Made by a program: the position numbers and the translations under genes. The notes beneath the pieces are model-generated. The model was given only the letters and a program-made list of their open reading frames with translations, was not told the DNA's origin and searched no databases. From positions 1 through 8,029 of the forward strand of contig CAKOFP010000161.1 in NCBI GenBank assembly GCA_933226995.1: a DNA stretch of 8,029 bases, read 5' to 3'. This DNA is from Candidatus Nitrosopolaris rasttigaisensis. GTDB taxonomy: Archaea > Thermoproteota > Nitrososphaeria > Nitrososphaerales > Nitrososphaeraceae. Shown here one piece after another: positions 1 through 6,770 of this stretch (its first letter is position 1; every line of letters starts with the position of its first letter).

Positions 1-1228
1 CTACAGTTTTATCAGCATCATCTTCGCTGTGGGAATATGATATAAAGCATGTTTCTGACCGAGATGGTGGTATAAACACTCCTCTCTTTAAGAGTTCATC
101 AAAAAGTTTCCTAAACATGATTGGATCGGACTTGTTCGCACTAACTGCATTCTTCACTTTCTCATCTGTAAAGAAGAGTTGGAACATCGAACCGATGTGA
201 TTTATCGTACAGTCAAGTTTGTAATCCTTTAATCCATCTTTGATCCCAGATACAATGTTGTCGCAGGTTCTCGCAATCTTTGGATATATTTCGTTTTTTT
301 TCTCATCTAATACTTCGATTGTAGCGATACTTGCTGAGACGCAGGCTGGATTTCCAGCATAGGTACTGGCTTGATACACCTTACCACTCGGAGAAAGCAG
401 TTGCATTATTTCTCTCTTGCCGGCGATCGCGGCAATAGGAAACCCATTGCCCATAGCTTTCGCAAAAGTTGCCAAATCCGGTTTGATTCCAAAGAATTCG
501 GCTGCTCCCCCAAGAGCAAGTCGGAAACCGGTAACAACTTCATCAAAAATCAGTACAATATCATTTTGTCGTGTAATCCTTCTAATCTCGTTTAGAAATT
601 GCTTTTCTGGCAAAACCAGTCCCATATTTGCAGCGACCGGCTCAACTATAACGCAACCAACATCGTCATCTTCCTTTACTACCTGTTCTAGTGTCTCGGA
701 ATCATTGTATGGGAGCACCAAGGTCTGTGAGGATGCTTCATTAATTATGCCATCAGATATACTTGCGGAGACACCTGGTTTCGGGAGCACATAATCGTAC
801 GCTCCGTGATAACATCCGTCAAATTTCACAACCTTTTTTTTTTGTGTAAATGCGCGAGCTAGTCTGATCGCGTTCATAGTAGCCTCCATGCCAGTATTTA
901 CTAGTCTGATCATTTCGGCGCATTGCACGGCCTTCGAAATTAACTCTGCCAATTGGATTTCCTCTTCAGTCGGAACACAGAACAAGCTTCCACCATCAAT
1001 CCGGGACTTTACTGATTCGGTTACTGTTGAATAACTATGGCCAAGCAATAGCGCTCCATATCCCATGCAATAATCTATATGAGTTTCGTTATCAGCCGTG
1101 CGTATCGTACTTCCTTTCCCTGACACGGCAAAGAATGGGAATGGATCATAGTAACGAACAGGACTATTGACACCTGAGGGAATGACTCTCTGGGCTCTAT
1201 CGAATAATGATTTTGAGTTGCTAAGCAT
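1..1228 (-). CDS. hemL: Glutamate-1-semialdehyde 2,1-aminomutase, 3' end cut by window edge
   Basis: This PLP enzyme converts glutamate-1-semialdehyde to 5-aminolevulinate in the cytosol, the second step of the C5 pathway. The reading frame is open for 409 codons from ATG at 1228 to the left edge. The family is usually about 430 residues, so roughly 20 C-terminal residues are missing. Visible motifs are the N-terminal GVNSPVR (residues 19-25), NTGMEATMNAIRLAR near 120-135, the FDGCYHGAYD segment, the DEVVTGFR motif (D229-R236) that contacts PLP, and TFAKAMGNG with the expected Schiff-base lysine at K257. The start is supported by the family-like beginning LSNSKSLFDRAQRVIPSG. It lies 63 bases downstream of hemB on the same strand. 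A run of ten A (coding strand) encodes part of QKKKV without breaking the frame. Identification is firm. Confidence 0.96.
   Translation of the reverse strand, partial: MLSNSKSLFDRAQRVIPSGVNSPVRYYDPFPFFAVSGKGSTIRTADNETHIDYCMGYGALLLGHSYSTVTESVKSRIDGGSLFCVPTEEEIQLAELISKAVQCAEMIRLVNTGMEATMNAIRLARAFTQKKKVVKFDGCYHGAYDYVLPKPGVSASISDGIINEASSQTLVLPYNDSETLEQVVKEDDDVGCVIVEPVAANMGLVLPEKQFLNEIRRITRQNDIVLIFDEVVTGFRLALGGAAEFFGIKPDLATFAKAMGNGFPIAAIAGKREIMQLLSPSGKVYQASTYAGNPACVSASIATIEVLDEKKNEIYPKIARTCDNIVSGIKDGLKDYKLDCTINHIGSMFQLFFTDEKVKNAVSANKSDPIMFRKLFDELLKRGVFIPPSRSETCFISYSHSEDDADKTV
834..843 (-). repeat. Ten-base A homopolymer inside hemL
   Basis: Ten consecutive T on the plus strand are ten A on the coding strand, encoding part of Gln-Lys-Lys-Lys just before the VVKFDGCYHG segment. 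The frame is continuous on both sides, so the gene is intact as given. Long A runs are prone to replication or polymerase slippage and to sequencing error. Confidence 0.9.
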
Positions 1229-1248
1229 AATGCACTGGGTGTTGACCT

Positions 1249-1262
1249 TCTAAAATATTATA
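1249..1262 (-). promoter_or_regulatory. Possible hemL promoter A/T box
   Basis: On the minus strand the box reads AATTATAATATTTTAG-like and sits about 22-34 bases before the hemL ATG. That is the distance expected between an archaeal TATA box and a start codon on a leaderless transcript. hemL could therefore be transcribed separately from hemB, although readthrough from hemB across only 63 bases is equally possible. The assignment rests on composition and spacing only. Confidence 0.4.
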
Positions 1263-1291
1263 ATTGTATCGCAATATGCGCTCAATTTTTT

Positions 1292-2296
1292 TTATTCGTT
1301 AAGTAATGTTGCCATTTTCTTTGCGTAATACGTGATAATCAGATCAGCTCCTGCCCTCTTGATAGAGGTTAGAGATTCGGTCATAGCCGAGTCCTCGTCT
1401 ATCAGCCCCTTGCCAGCCGCTGCTTTTATCAGAGCATATTCTCCGGAAACACTGTACGCACAAATTGGTAAATTGGTATTCTTTTTTGCCTGATAAATCA
1501 GGTCCAAATAGGGGATGGCTGGTTTAATCATAATGATATCAGCGCCTTCACGAATGTCCACCTCGATTTCATGCATCGCTTCTCTTGGATTAGTAAATGA
1601 CATTTGATATGTCCTCCTGTCGCCGAATTGAGGACGAGAACAAGCTATATCCCTAAAAGGGCCATATAGAGGAGAAGCGTGTTTTGCAGAATAGGATATG
1701 ATAGCGACGTCTTCAAATCCATTTTCATCTAGACCTTCCCGAATAGATTTTACCTGTCCGTCCATCATGGCTGACGGGGCAACCATGTCTGTTCCAGCCT
1801 CTGCGTGACTCGTTGCAACTTTTGCTAAAGTGCGTACGCTCTTGTCGTTATCTACCTTTCCTTTGACTACGATGCCGCAGTGGCCGTGCGTGGTATATTG
1901 ACAAAGACAAACGTCGGTTATAATAGCAACTCTATTCCCAAAATGTTTGCGCACGACTCTAACCGAGTCCTGGACAACCCCGTGGCCCAAGAACGCAGAC
2001 CCAGCTCTTTTATTCTTATAGAACGGAATCCCGAACAACATAATCGCTCGAACACCAAGGTCTAAGACAGCCTGTACCTCGTCGATGATTTCGGAAGGAG
2101 GTATCCTTTCTATCCCGGGCATAGATTGAATGGGTTCACGCTTGGTTATCCGTTCTTGAACGAAAATTGGGGATATGAGATCCTTGACTGAAAGGTGGGT
2201 TTCTTGTAGGAGGTCTCTGATAGCTGGTGTTGTTCTAAGCCGCCTTAGCCTAACAACCGGATAGCCAGCAGTGCAATCACAACTACCGATCTTCAT
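1292..2296 (-). CDS. hemB: Porphobilinogen synthase (5-aminolevulinate dehydratase)
   Basis: It condenses two 5-aminolevulinate molecules to porphobilinogen in the cytosol. The protein is 334 residues, normal for the family. The active-site zinc motif DVCLCQYTTHGHCG carries three cysteines (C130, C132, C140), indicating a zinc-dependent enzyme. The two catalytic lysines are in SYSAKHAS (K205) and IMIKPAIPYLD (K258), and APSAMMDG is also present. The ATG at 2296 is preferred over the in-frame TTG at 2320. It is the only ATG before the conserved VRLRRLR segment, and it limits the overlap with the end of hemA to 14 bases. Such an overlap suggests translational coupling with HemA. Eight A residues on the coding strand surround the stop codon. 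Identification is firm; the start is likely. Confidence 0.97.
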   Translation of the reverse strand: MKIGSCDCTAGYPVVRLRRLRTTPAIRDLLQETHLSVKDLISPIFVQERITKREPIQSMPGIERIPPSEIIDEVQAVLDLGVRAIMLFGIPFYKNKRAGSAFLGHGVVQDSVRVVRKHFGNRVAIITDVCLCQYTTHGHCGIVVKGKVDNDKSVRTLAKVATSHAEAGTDMVAPSAMMDGQVKSIREGLDENGFEDVAIISYSAKHASPLYGPFRDIACSRPQFGDRRTYQMSFTNPREAMHEIEVDIREGADIIMIKPAIPYLDLIYQAKKNTNLPICAYSVSGEYALIKAAAGKGLIDEDSAMTESLTSIKRAGADLIITYYAKKMATLLNE

Positions 2297-3572
2297 GATA
2301 GTTGAACAACCTGGCTGCAATTCTCATTACATCTTCATTTTTACTATCTGTACCTAATTCTTTTCTGAGACTATTCATTGGGGTCGACATAATAGCCTCT
2401 ACCATCGCGTATGAGAATTGTTCCATTATTCTACGTTCTTCGGGCCCTATCTTAGCTCCGAGGATAGAAATAGCCTTCTTGAGTTCGCGTTCTCTAATCT
2501 TATCTACATCCTTAAATACAGAAACAACCATAGGCTCAGCCTCCTTTTTCTTCAGGACCGTATCAACTAGCTTCATCTCTTCATCTATTATTCTCTGGGC
2601 CGACGCAACCTCATTTTTGCGGGTTCGAATATTCCTCTCAACTATCTCCGCAATCTTATCAATGTTAAATAATTTGACCTTCTTTATGGTTGCGACCCTT
2701 TCCTCAACGGTTCGGGGATTTGAAAGGTCAAAAACCACTAGCGATTTATCTCTCTTGGCCATGGCCTTCTCAATCCTATCATAGGTGATTAAGTAATAAG
2801 GTGCAGTAGTAGACAGAAAAATTAAATCGACCTCCTGGAACAATTGCACGGCTGATTCAAATGGAACGGGATTGCCTCCTACTGTATCTGCAAATGATTT
2901 GGCTCGCTCAAATGTCCTGCTAGTAATCATGAAATGAGCATCTCTTTGTTTCAATGATTTTGCGACGAGGCTTGCTCCTTCCCCTGAACCAATCAACAAT
3001 ACGCTTCTATTGTTCAATTTGTCAAAGTATTCCTCTGCCAACTTTACGGCCAGCGAGCCTATCGAAACGCTACCCTTATTCACACCAGTGATGGTTCTGA
3101 CTTTACCACCGACCTTAACGGCCCGATCAAAGATAACGGAGAGATGAGGACCAGCATAGCTGTTGTTGCGAGAAAACTCGAATGCACGTTTTACTTGGCC
3201 CAATACCTGATCTTCACCAATCACCAACGAATCCAAGCCTGAAGACAATTTTAAGAGGTGCAGTATCACGTCATTACCATTGCAAATTTCAATATTCTCA
3301 GCCACTTCGTTATAAGATAACCCTGCAGCACTCGCCCATGCTTTTAGCAATCTTTGTCGGTCGGGATTTCTGCTCGCAGCAAAAACCTCAACCCGATTGC
3401 ATGTCTGTATGATAATGCACTCTTCTAGTTCAGCTATTTCTATCACTTTTTGGTGTGCGGCATTCAAATCAGCGAACGCAAATCGTTCAAGAAGATGGAT
3501 CGGAGCATTGCGATAGGTAATTCTCGCATTAATTACCTGAAGTGACTGTGAAAGCGTCGATGATGTTTTCAT
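2283..3572 (-). CDS. hemA: Glutamyl-tRNA reductase
   Basis: It reduces glutamyl-tRNA(Glu) to glutamate-1-semialdehyde with NADPH, the committed step of C5 tetrapyrrole synthesis. HemL, two genes downstream, uses the product. The protein is 429 residues, typical length. The N-terminal catalytic domain (about 1-160) has the nucleophile cysteine C58 in QTCNRVEVF, then LKLSSGLDSLVIGEDQVLGQVKRAF (about 108-132) with H105 just before. The NAD(P)-binding domain begins at VLLIGSGEGASLVAKSL (191-207), and the motif VVFDLSNPRTVEE is at about 279-291. A long helical linker and dimerisation domain, rich in Lys and Glu, fills the rest. The ATG overlaps the stop of the upstream precorrin-2 dehydrogenase as ATGA, and the end overlaps hemB. 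This is probably the flux-controlling gene of the cluster; I see no specific regulatory site. Confidence 0.97.
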   Translation of the reverse strand: MKTSSTLSQSLQVINARITYRNAPIHLLERFAFADLNAAHQKVIEIAELEECIIIQTCNRVEVFAASRNPDRQRLLKAWASAAGLSYNEVAENIEICNGNDVILHLLKLSSGLDSLVIGEDQVLGQVKRAFEFSRNNSYAGPHLSVIFDRAVKVGGKVRTITGVNKGSVSIGSLAVKLAEEYFDKLNNRSVLLIGSGEGASLVAKSLKQRDAHFMITSRTFERAKSFADTVGGNPVPFESAVQLFQEVDLIFLSTTAPYYLITYDRIEKAMAKRDKSLVVFDLSNPRTVEERVATIKKVKLFNIDKIAEIVERNIRTRKNEVASAQRIIDEEMKLVDTVLKKKEAEPMVVSVFKDVDKIRERELKKAISILGAKIGPEERRIMEQFSYAMVEAIMSTPMNSLRKELGTDSKNEDVMRIAARLFNYHEDR

Positions 3573-4240
3573 CTGTTATTCTTTTTCTTCCATTCACGCA
3601 ATAGTTCTAATGTCGTACTTTTAGCATCTTCTATCTTATCCTCCTTAATAAGGTTCTGGATACGACTGTTTTCGATCAAAGAATAAAGAAACTTTTTCCT
3701 TTGTTCAACCGTCTTGAATGTCGATTTTGCAGCGGCACGGGCGAATTCCTGTAGTTTAGTATTTTCGATATCGGTTTTTTTAATTACCCCTCGAAGCATT
3801 CTCTCTGCTTTTATTCTCACCCTTCGCGACATTATAGGACTCTTACCGGATGTGGATATTGCGATTTGCATTACACCCTCTATATTAATAATTGAGGCAT
3901 ATGAAAAGTCACTAATGGCGGGGTCATCTACAGCATATACGAATAAGCGCATGGAACGCGCCTTCTCGACAAGCATCCTGTTTAACGCTTTGTCGTTAGT
4001 GGCGGCAAGCACCAGAAATAGATTATCATAATTATCAAGTACACTTGCGTCTTTTATCGTTGTTTTTGCAAGTTCGATTCGTCCTTGTTCTCTCAGTTGA
4101 GACAAATAACGATTTAGACGACTACACATAACGGTGATTTTACAATTTTGATCCAACAGCCCACGAATTTTCCTACCACCCTCTTTTCCGCCACCAAGCA
4201 CTAGTACATGTTTGCGCTCAAGATTTAAATCAACTATCAA
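3569..4240 (-). CDS. sirC: Precorrin-2 dehydrogenase (siroheme synthase N-terminal type)
   Basis: It probably oxidises precorrin-2 to sirohydrochlorin with NAD+, the branch leading to siroheme, the archaeal siroheme-dependent haem route and cobalamin. The 223-residue protein matches the Met8p/CysG N-terminal fold. It starts with IVDLNLERKHVLVLGGGKEGGRKI, a Rossmann nucleotide loop at residues 16-24. The VYAVDDPAISDFSYAS segment follows, with an Asp pair at 105-106 at the position of the family's catalytic Asp. Then comes ISTSGKSPIMSRRVR (128-142) and a helical C-terminus. No methyltransferase domain is fused, so SAM-dependent methylation must come from another gene. Whether it also chelates iron, as Met8p does, cannot be decided here. 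The start is TTG: an in-frame TGA lies directly before it, and family members begin with the same VDLNL segment. It is first in the minus-strand unit and overlaps hemA by 4 bases. Confidence 0.9.
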   Translation of the reverse strand: MIVDLNLERKHVLVLGGGKEGGRKIRGLLDQNCKITVMCSRLNRYLSQLREQGRIELAKTTIKDASVLDNYDNLFLVLAATNDKALNRMLVEKARSMRLFVYAVDDPAISDFSYASIINIEGVMQIAISTSGKSPIMSRRVRIKAERMLRGVIKKTDIENTKLQEFARAAAKSTFKTVEQRKKFLYSLIENSRIQNLIKEDKIEDAKSTTLELLREWKKKNNR

Positions 4241-4241
4241 T

Positions 4242-4254
4242 CACACACACACAC
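4242..4254. repeat. (CA)6 dinucleotide tract abutting the sirC start codon
   Basis: The plus strand shows six CA units plus one C, which read as GT repeats on the sirC strand ending two bases before its TTG start. A tract here lies in the 5' leader or ribosome-entry region of sirC, where length changes could alter initiation. The function is unknown. Confidence 0.85.
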
Positions 4255-4284
4255 CAGTCAGCGGTGATAAGAAATCTCTAATTC

Positions 4285-4295
4285 TTAATTTAATT
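4285..4295 (-). promoter_or_regulatory. Possible sirC-hemA-hemB promoter A/T box
   Basis: The minus strand reads AATTAAATTAA about 45-55 bases before the sirC TTG. A TATA box here would place transcription start about 20 bases upstream of the codon. A nearer but poorer candidate (TTTCTTATC, 4265-4273) would fit a leaderless transcript. I cannot choose between them. Confidence 0.3.
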
Positions 4296-4382
4296 GTTAC
4301 ATCCCCACGCCTTCTTCAGGTAAATGAAAGGGCAAATGCTGCAGGTCTTTTTCAGCTACAGAAGGCGCTCATTCTCTAACTC

Positions 4383-4394
4383 AAAACTAATTAG
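4383..4394 (+). promoter_or_regulatory. Possible radA promoter A/T box
   Basis: AAAACTAATTAG lies 30-41 bases before the radA TTG, close to where a TATA box for a very short-leader transcript would sit. The match to the archaeal consensus is weak. The inverted repeat AGTCG/CGACT overlaps its end. Confidence 0.25.
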
Positions 4395-4423
4395 TCGCGA
4401 TATCGACTATTGGGCTGTTAGTC

Positions 4424-5416
4424 TTGGAAAACGACAACCCTCTTAAAGTGCAGTTGAGTCTCGATGCTATAGAACAAATCGGCCCGGCTACTAAAACCCG
4501 TTTAGAGCATGCGGGTTTTTCCTCAATTAAAGATCTAGTTGTTAGGGGACCTGTGGATGTTTCAGAGGCCACTGGCATGGAAATTGAAAAATCCATATAT
4601 CTCTGCAATCAGGCGAGAATTAGGCTAGAAGATCTCGGTATCATTGACAAGAGTTTTGTTACCGCAACTCAACTCTATAACAAAAGAAAAAGAGAAGATC
4701 GTCTTTCAACTGGATCAAAGAACCTAGATGATCTCTTTGGAAGCGGTATAGAAACAAGAGCAGTCACAGAAATCTATGGCGAGTACGGTACAGGAAAGAC
4801 CCAGATCTGTCATACGTTATGTGTGATGGTCAAACAGACCAAGTCTGAGGGAGGATTAACTGGTAAAGCACTCTATATTGATACCGAAAATACATTCAGA
4901 CCTGAACGAATAGTGTCCATTGCCTTAGCAAGAAAGATGGATCCGCAGATTGCCCTTGAAAACGTAATTGTCGCAAAGGCGTATAACAGTGCTCATCAGG
5001 AATTGATTATCCAAGAATGCGGCCCCATTATAGATGAGAAGAACGTAAAATTACTTATAGTAGATTCTGCAGTGGCACACTACAGAGCTGAATACATCGG
5101 ACGCGGTGCGCTCTCGGAGAGGCAGCAGAAGCTTAATAAATTTATGCACATATTAGTGCGGATCGCCGAGACCTACGAAGTCGCAGTCCTAGCCACTAAT
5201 CAGATCCAATCCTCTCCGGACGCAATGTTTGGTGATGCATTCCGCCCTACGGGTGGCCACGTTGTGGCACATACCAGTACATATAGAGTGTACTTAAAGC
5301 GCTCTGGAAAAAACCGGATCGCGAGAATGGTTGATAGCCCCTACCATCCAGAGAGGGAGGTATTATTTACGTTGTCCGAACAGGGCGTCTCTGACCCCCC
5401 AGCGTCTATCAGATGA
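4424..5416 (+). CDS. radA: DNA repair and recombination protein RadA
   Basis: This is the archaeal RecA/Rad51 recombinase, an ATPase that forms filaments on single-stranded DNA and drives strand exchange. The 330-residue protein has a normal length and domain order. A helix-hairpin-helix DNA-binding domain (about 13-70) is followed by a linker with the oligomerisation motif F78-V-T-A81. The ATPase core has Walker A GEYGTGKTQ (119-127), Walker B KLLIVDS (209-215), the L1 region YRAEYIGRGALSERQQ, and NQIQSSPDAMFGD with a Gly-Gly-His L2 segment (about 259-283). It ends near the family-like SPYHPE. No intein interrupts the Walker A or later motifs. TTG at 4424 is the first usable start after the in-frame TAA at 4388; a GTG at 4448 is a later alternative. 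It is divergent from the haem genes and 45 bases upstream of L21e, which has its own promoter-like box. Confidence 0.97.
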   Translation: MENDNPLKVQLSLDAIEQIGPATKTRLEHAGFSSIKDLVVRGPVDVSEATGMEIEKSIYLCNQARIRLEDLGIIDKSFVTATQLYNKRKREDRLSTGSKNLDDLFGSGIETRAVTEIYGEYGTGKTQICHTLCVMVKQTKSEGGLTGKALYIDTENTFRPERIVSIALARKMDPQIALENVIVAKAYNSAHQELIIQECGPIIDEKNVKLLIVDSAVAHYRAEYIGRGALSERQQKLNKFMHILVRIAETYEVAVLATNQIQSSPDAMFGDAFRPTGGHVVAHTSTYRVYLKRSGKNRIARMVDSPYHPEREVLFTLSEQGVSDPPASIR

Positions 5417-5427
5417 TTAAATAACAT

Positions 5428-5440
5428 AACATAAATTAAG
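5428..5440 (+). promoter_or_regulatory. Promoter for the L21e-rpo4 unit
   Basis: AACATAAATTAAG is centred about 27 bases before the L21e ATG, with the ATAAATTA core at 5431-5438. That is the canonical TATA-to-start distance for archaeal transcription. Transcription starting at or next to the ATG would give a leaderless message. There is also no Shine-Dalgarno-like sequence directly before this ATG. Confidence 0.55.
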
Positions 5441-5461
5441 GCCTTAAAGCATCAATTTACG

Positions 5462-5767
5462 ATGCCAAGTTCACACGGTACGAGGAGAAAATCTCGTTCT
5501 GTCCTGACTAAACATAATGTCTCTAGAGGTTTATCCTATTTACTAACAGAATATAAAGTCGGTGACAAAGTCCTCATCGATATAGATCCCTCTGAACATT
5601 CTACCACTCCGCACAGAAGGTTTCAAGGAAAGGTAGGAGAGGTTATGGAAGTAGGCAGGAGAATTTTGAAAGTTGCAGTATTGATTGGAGGTAAGCAGAA
5701 AATTTTGCAAACTAGACTTAACCATATAAAGCCGTTTAGCGGAGGGAAGTCGGTAAAGAGTGCCTGA
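5462..5767 (+). CDS. rpl21e: Large-subunit ribosomal protein L21e
   Basis: This is a structural protein of the 50S subunit found in archaea and eukaryotes, not bacteria. The 101-residue basic protein shows the family's N-terminal SHGTRRKSRS stretch. It also has the SH3-like core YKVGDKVLIDIDPSEHSTTPHRRFQGKVGEV at about 31-61, and the closing RLNHIKPF at about 85-92. The ATG at 5462 gives the usual start MPxSHG. Its 3' end overlaps rpo4 by 8 bases, so the two are probably cotranscribed and coupled. The L21e-rpo4 order is a conserved archaeal arrangement. Identification is firm. Confidence 0.96.
   Translation: MPSSHGTRRKSRSVLTKHNVSRGLSYLLTEYKVGDKVLIDIDPSEHSTTPHRRFQGKVGEVMEVGRRILKVAVLIGGKQKILQTRLNHIKPFSGGKSVKSA
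5741..5745 (+). promoter_or_regulatory. rpoF: Shine-Dalgarno-like GGAGG before rpo4
   Basis: GGAGG inside the last codons of L21e ends 14 bases before the rpo4 GTG. The spacing is longer than ideal, but it supports reinitiation at this non-ATG start within the overlap. Confidence 0.4.
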
Positions 5768-6092
5768 CATTCTTAAAAAAGAAATAATAACATTGTCTGA
5801 AGCTAAAGAAATTCTAGAACAGGTTAAAACAGATGATATGGATCAAATACAAAGATGGACACATGACTATGTTGCAAAGTTCGCGAAAACCGGCTCAAAG
5901 GTTGCACGTGAAATGGTAAAGCGACTAATTGAAGAGTGTGAATTAAAAGAAGAAGAAGCAGTAGAAGTTGTAAATGTATCACCTTCCTCCCTGGAGGAAT
6001 TAAGGGCTTTTACTTTCGGCTGGAAAAAACTTATTCTTACTGAAACCTTGCAAAAGATGCTGAACATACTCCGGACCAGGAATGAAAGTTAA
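5760..6092 (+). CDS. rpoF: DNA-directed RNA polymerase subunit Rpo4 (RpoF)
   Basis: Rpo4 pairs with Rpo7 to form the RNA polymerase stalk that aids open-complex formation, processivity and RNA binding. The 110-residue, mainly helical protein matches the Rpb4/RpoF family. The N-terminal LKKEIITLSEAKEILEQVK leads to a middle helix-rich region (FAKTGSKVAREMVKRLIEE, about 41-59). The C-terminal EEEAVEVVNVSPSSLEELRAF segment resembles the HRDC-like Rpb4 core. The start is GTG: an in-frame TAA sits two codons before it and the next Met is at residue 27. It overlaps L21e by 8 bases (GTGCCTGA). Rpo7 is not in the window, as is usual since rpoE lies elsewhere. Confidence 0.92.
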   Translation: MPDILKKEIITLSEAKEILEQVKTDDMDQIQRWTHDYVAKFAKTGSKVAREMVKRLIEECELKEEEAVEVVNVSPSSLEELRAFTFGWKKLILTETLQKMLNILRTRNES

Positions 6093-6098
6093 ATAAAA
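6090..6098 (+). promoter_or_regulatory. Possible internal promoter before the DUF655 gene
   Basis: TAAATAAAA at the end of rpo4 is an A/T box that would place a transcription start near 6121, leaving a short leader with a purine-rich ribosome-binding stretch before the DUF655 start. Cotranscription from L21e is the alternative; the gap is only 51 bases. Confidence 0.25.
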
Positions 6099-6125
6099 CG
6101 TAATCAATAGCTATACAGGAGAACA

Positions 6126-6138
6126 AGGAAGGAAGGAT
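6126..6138 (+). promoter_or_regulatory. Purine-rich ribosome-binding stretch deciding the DUF655 start
   Basis: AGGAAGGAAGGAT, a GGAA tandem resembling the archaeal Shine-Dalgarno GGAGGTGAT, ends five bases before TTG at 6144. It is the main support for that non-ATG start. No ATG or GTG occurs between the preceding in-frame TAG (6108) and this TTG. Confidence 0.5.
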
Positions 6139-6143
6139 CGACA

Positions 6144-6770
6144 TTGTCAGCGTGGCTGCGGGGATATGATAGTAGCAACGGGACTACTAGCGAGCAGAGT
6201 TCTAGAACAGCGCCGCAGGAAGGCCAACGCAGGTACGAGGAGTATGCGTACGTTTTGGACTTCACCCAACGAGCCAAGTCGTCAACCGTGAGAGGAAGGG
6301 AGGGTATGATTATTCAGGCGATAGGAGAGGAGCGTCTCACTTTACTGGAACTTCTAGGAACTCAAAATATGAGTATCGAGGTCGCTGAGCGAGTGTATAT
6401 TGGTAGGGAGGGCCGCGATAAAGTGATGAGTGTGCTAGGCAGGCTTGAATATGATTCTATATCCCAATCTGCGAAAAATGAACTTCCTAGTATTATTGAA
6501 AAAATAGTTAAAGCAAACCAAAAGCGTTTCATTGACTATATAAACACGGCTCAACCGATTACACCCAGGATCCATGCTTTAGAATTGATTCCAGGCATAG
6601 GGAAGACTTACATGATGACCATAATTAGAGAGCGAGATAGGAAAAAATTTGAAAGCTTCGTAGAAATTCAACAGAGAGTGGGACTACGCGATCCGGCTAA
6701 GCTGATCGCAAAAAGAATAATTGATGAAATTACCGGTGAAGCGAGAATGAATTTGTTTGTCAGGAAATGA
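6144..6770 (+). CDS. DUF655 family protein with helix-hairpin-helix
   Basis: This is a protein of unknown function, conserved in archaea as the gene next to ksgA. The 208-residue sequence has a non-conserved, Ser/Thr/Gln-rich N-terminus (about 8-28). The family core begins at YEEYAYVLDF (31-40) and continues through GREGMIIQAIGEERLTLLEL. The C-terminal part contains a helix-hairpin-helix-like segment, ALELIPGIGKTYMMTII (145-161), then FESFVEIQQRVGLRDP, which suggests nucleic-acid binding. The start is TTG, chosen for the purine-rich stretch just upstream. Its stop overlaps the ksgA ATG as ATGA, so expression is likely coupled. A role in rRNA or ribosome maturation is an inference from position only. 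Family assignment is confident; function is open. Confidence 0.9.
   Translation: MSAWLRGYDSSNGTTSEQSSRTAPQEGQRRYEEYAYVLDFTQRAKSSTVRGREGMIIQAIGEERLTLLELLGTQNMSIEVAERVYIGREGRDKVMSVLGRLEYDSISQSAKNELPSIIEKIVKANQKRFIDYINTAQPITPRIHALELIPGIGKTYMMTIIRERDRKKFESFVEIQQRVGLRDPAKLIAKRIIDEITGEARMNLFVRK

Larger units (their letters stand above)
4241..4423. promoter_or_regulatory. Divergent intergenic region between sirC and radA
   Basis: These 183 bases separate two outward-facing transcription units and must contain, or lie close to, both promoters. I find no ORF or RNA gene. Visible elements are the (CA)6 tract next to the sirC start, an A/T-rich block around 4278-4297, a purine/pyrimidine-mixed central part without clear structure, and a small inverted repeat AGTCG/CGACT at 4393-4408 just before radA. 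Promoter function is inferred from the layout. Confidence 0.6.

Noticed and set aside
371..794. Two plus-strand ORFs opposite hemL
   Set aside because: They are antisense to a continuous, motif-complete hemL frame and resemble no known protein.
2297..2320. Eight-residue longer HemB from the TTG at 2320
   Set aside because: It would extend the overlap with hemA to 38 bases and adds no family-like residues, while an ATG is available at 2296.
2302..2784. 160-codon plus-strand ORF opposite hemA
   Set aside because: It mirrors the Lys/Glu-rich coding strand of hemA, giving a Ser/Leu/Ile-rich antisense translation without recognisable motifs.
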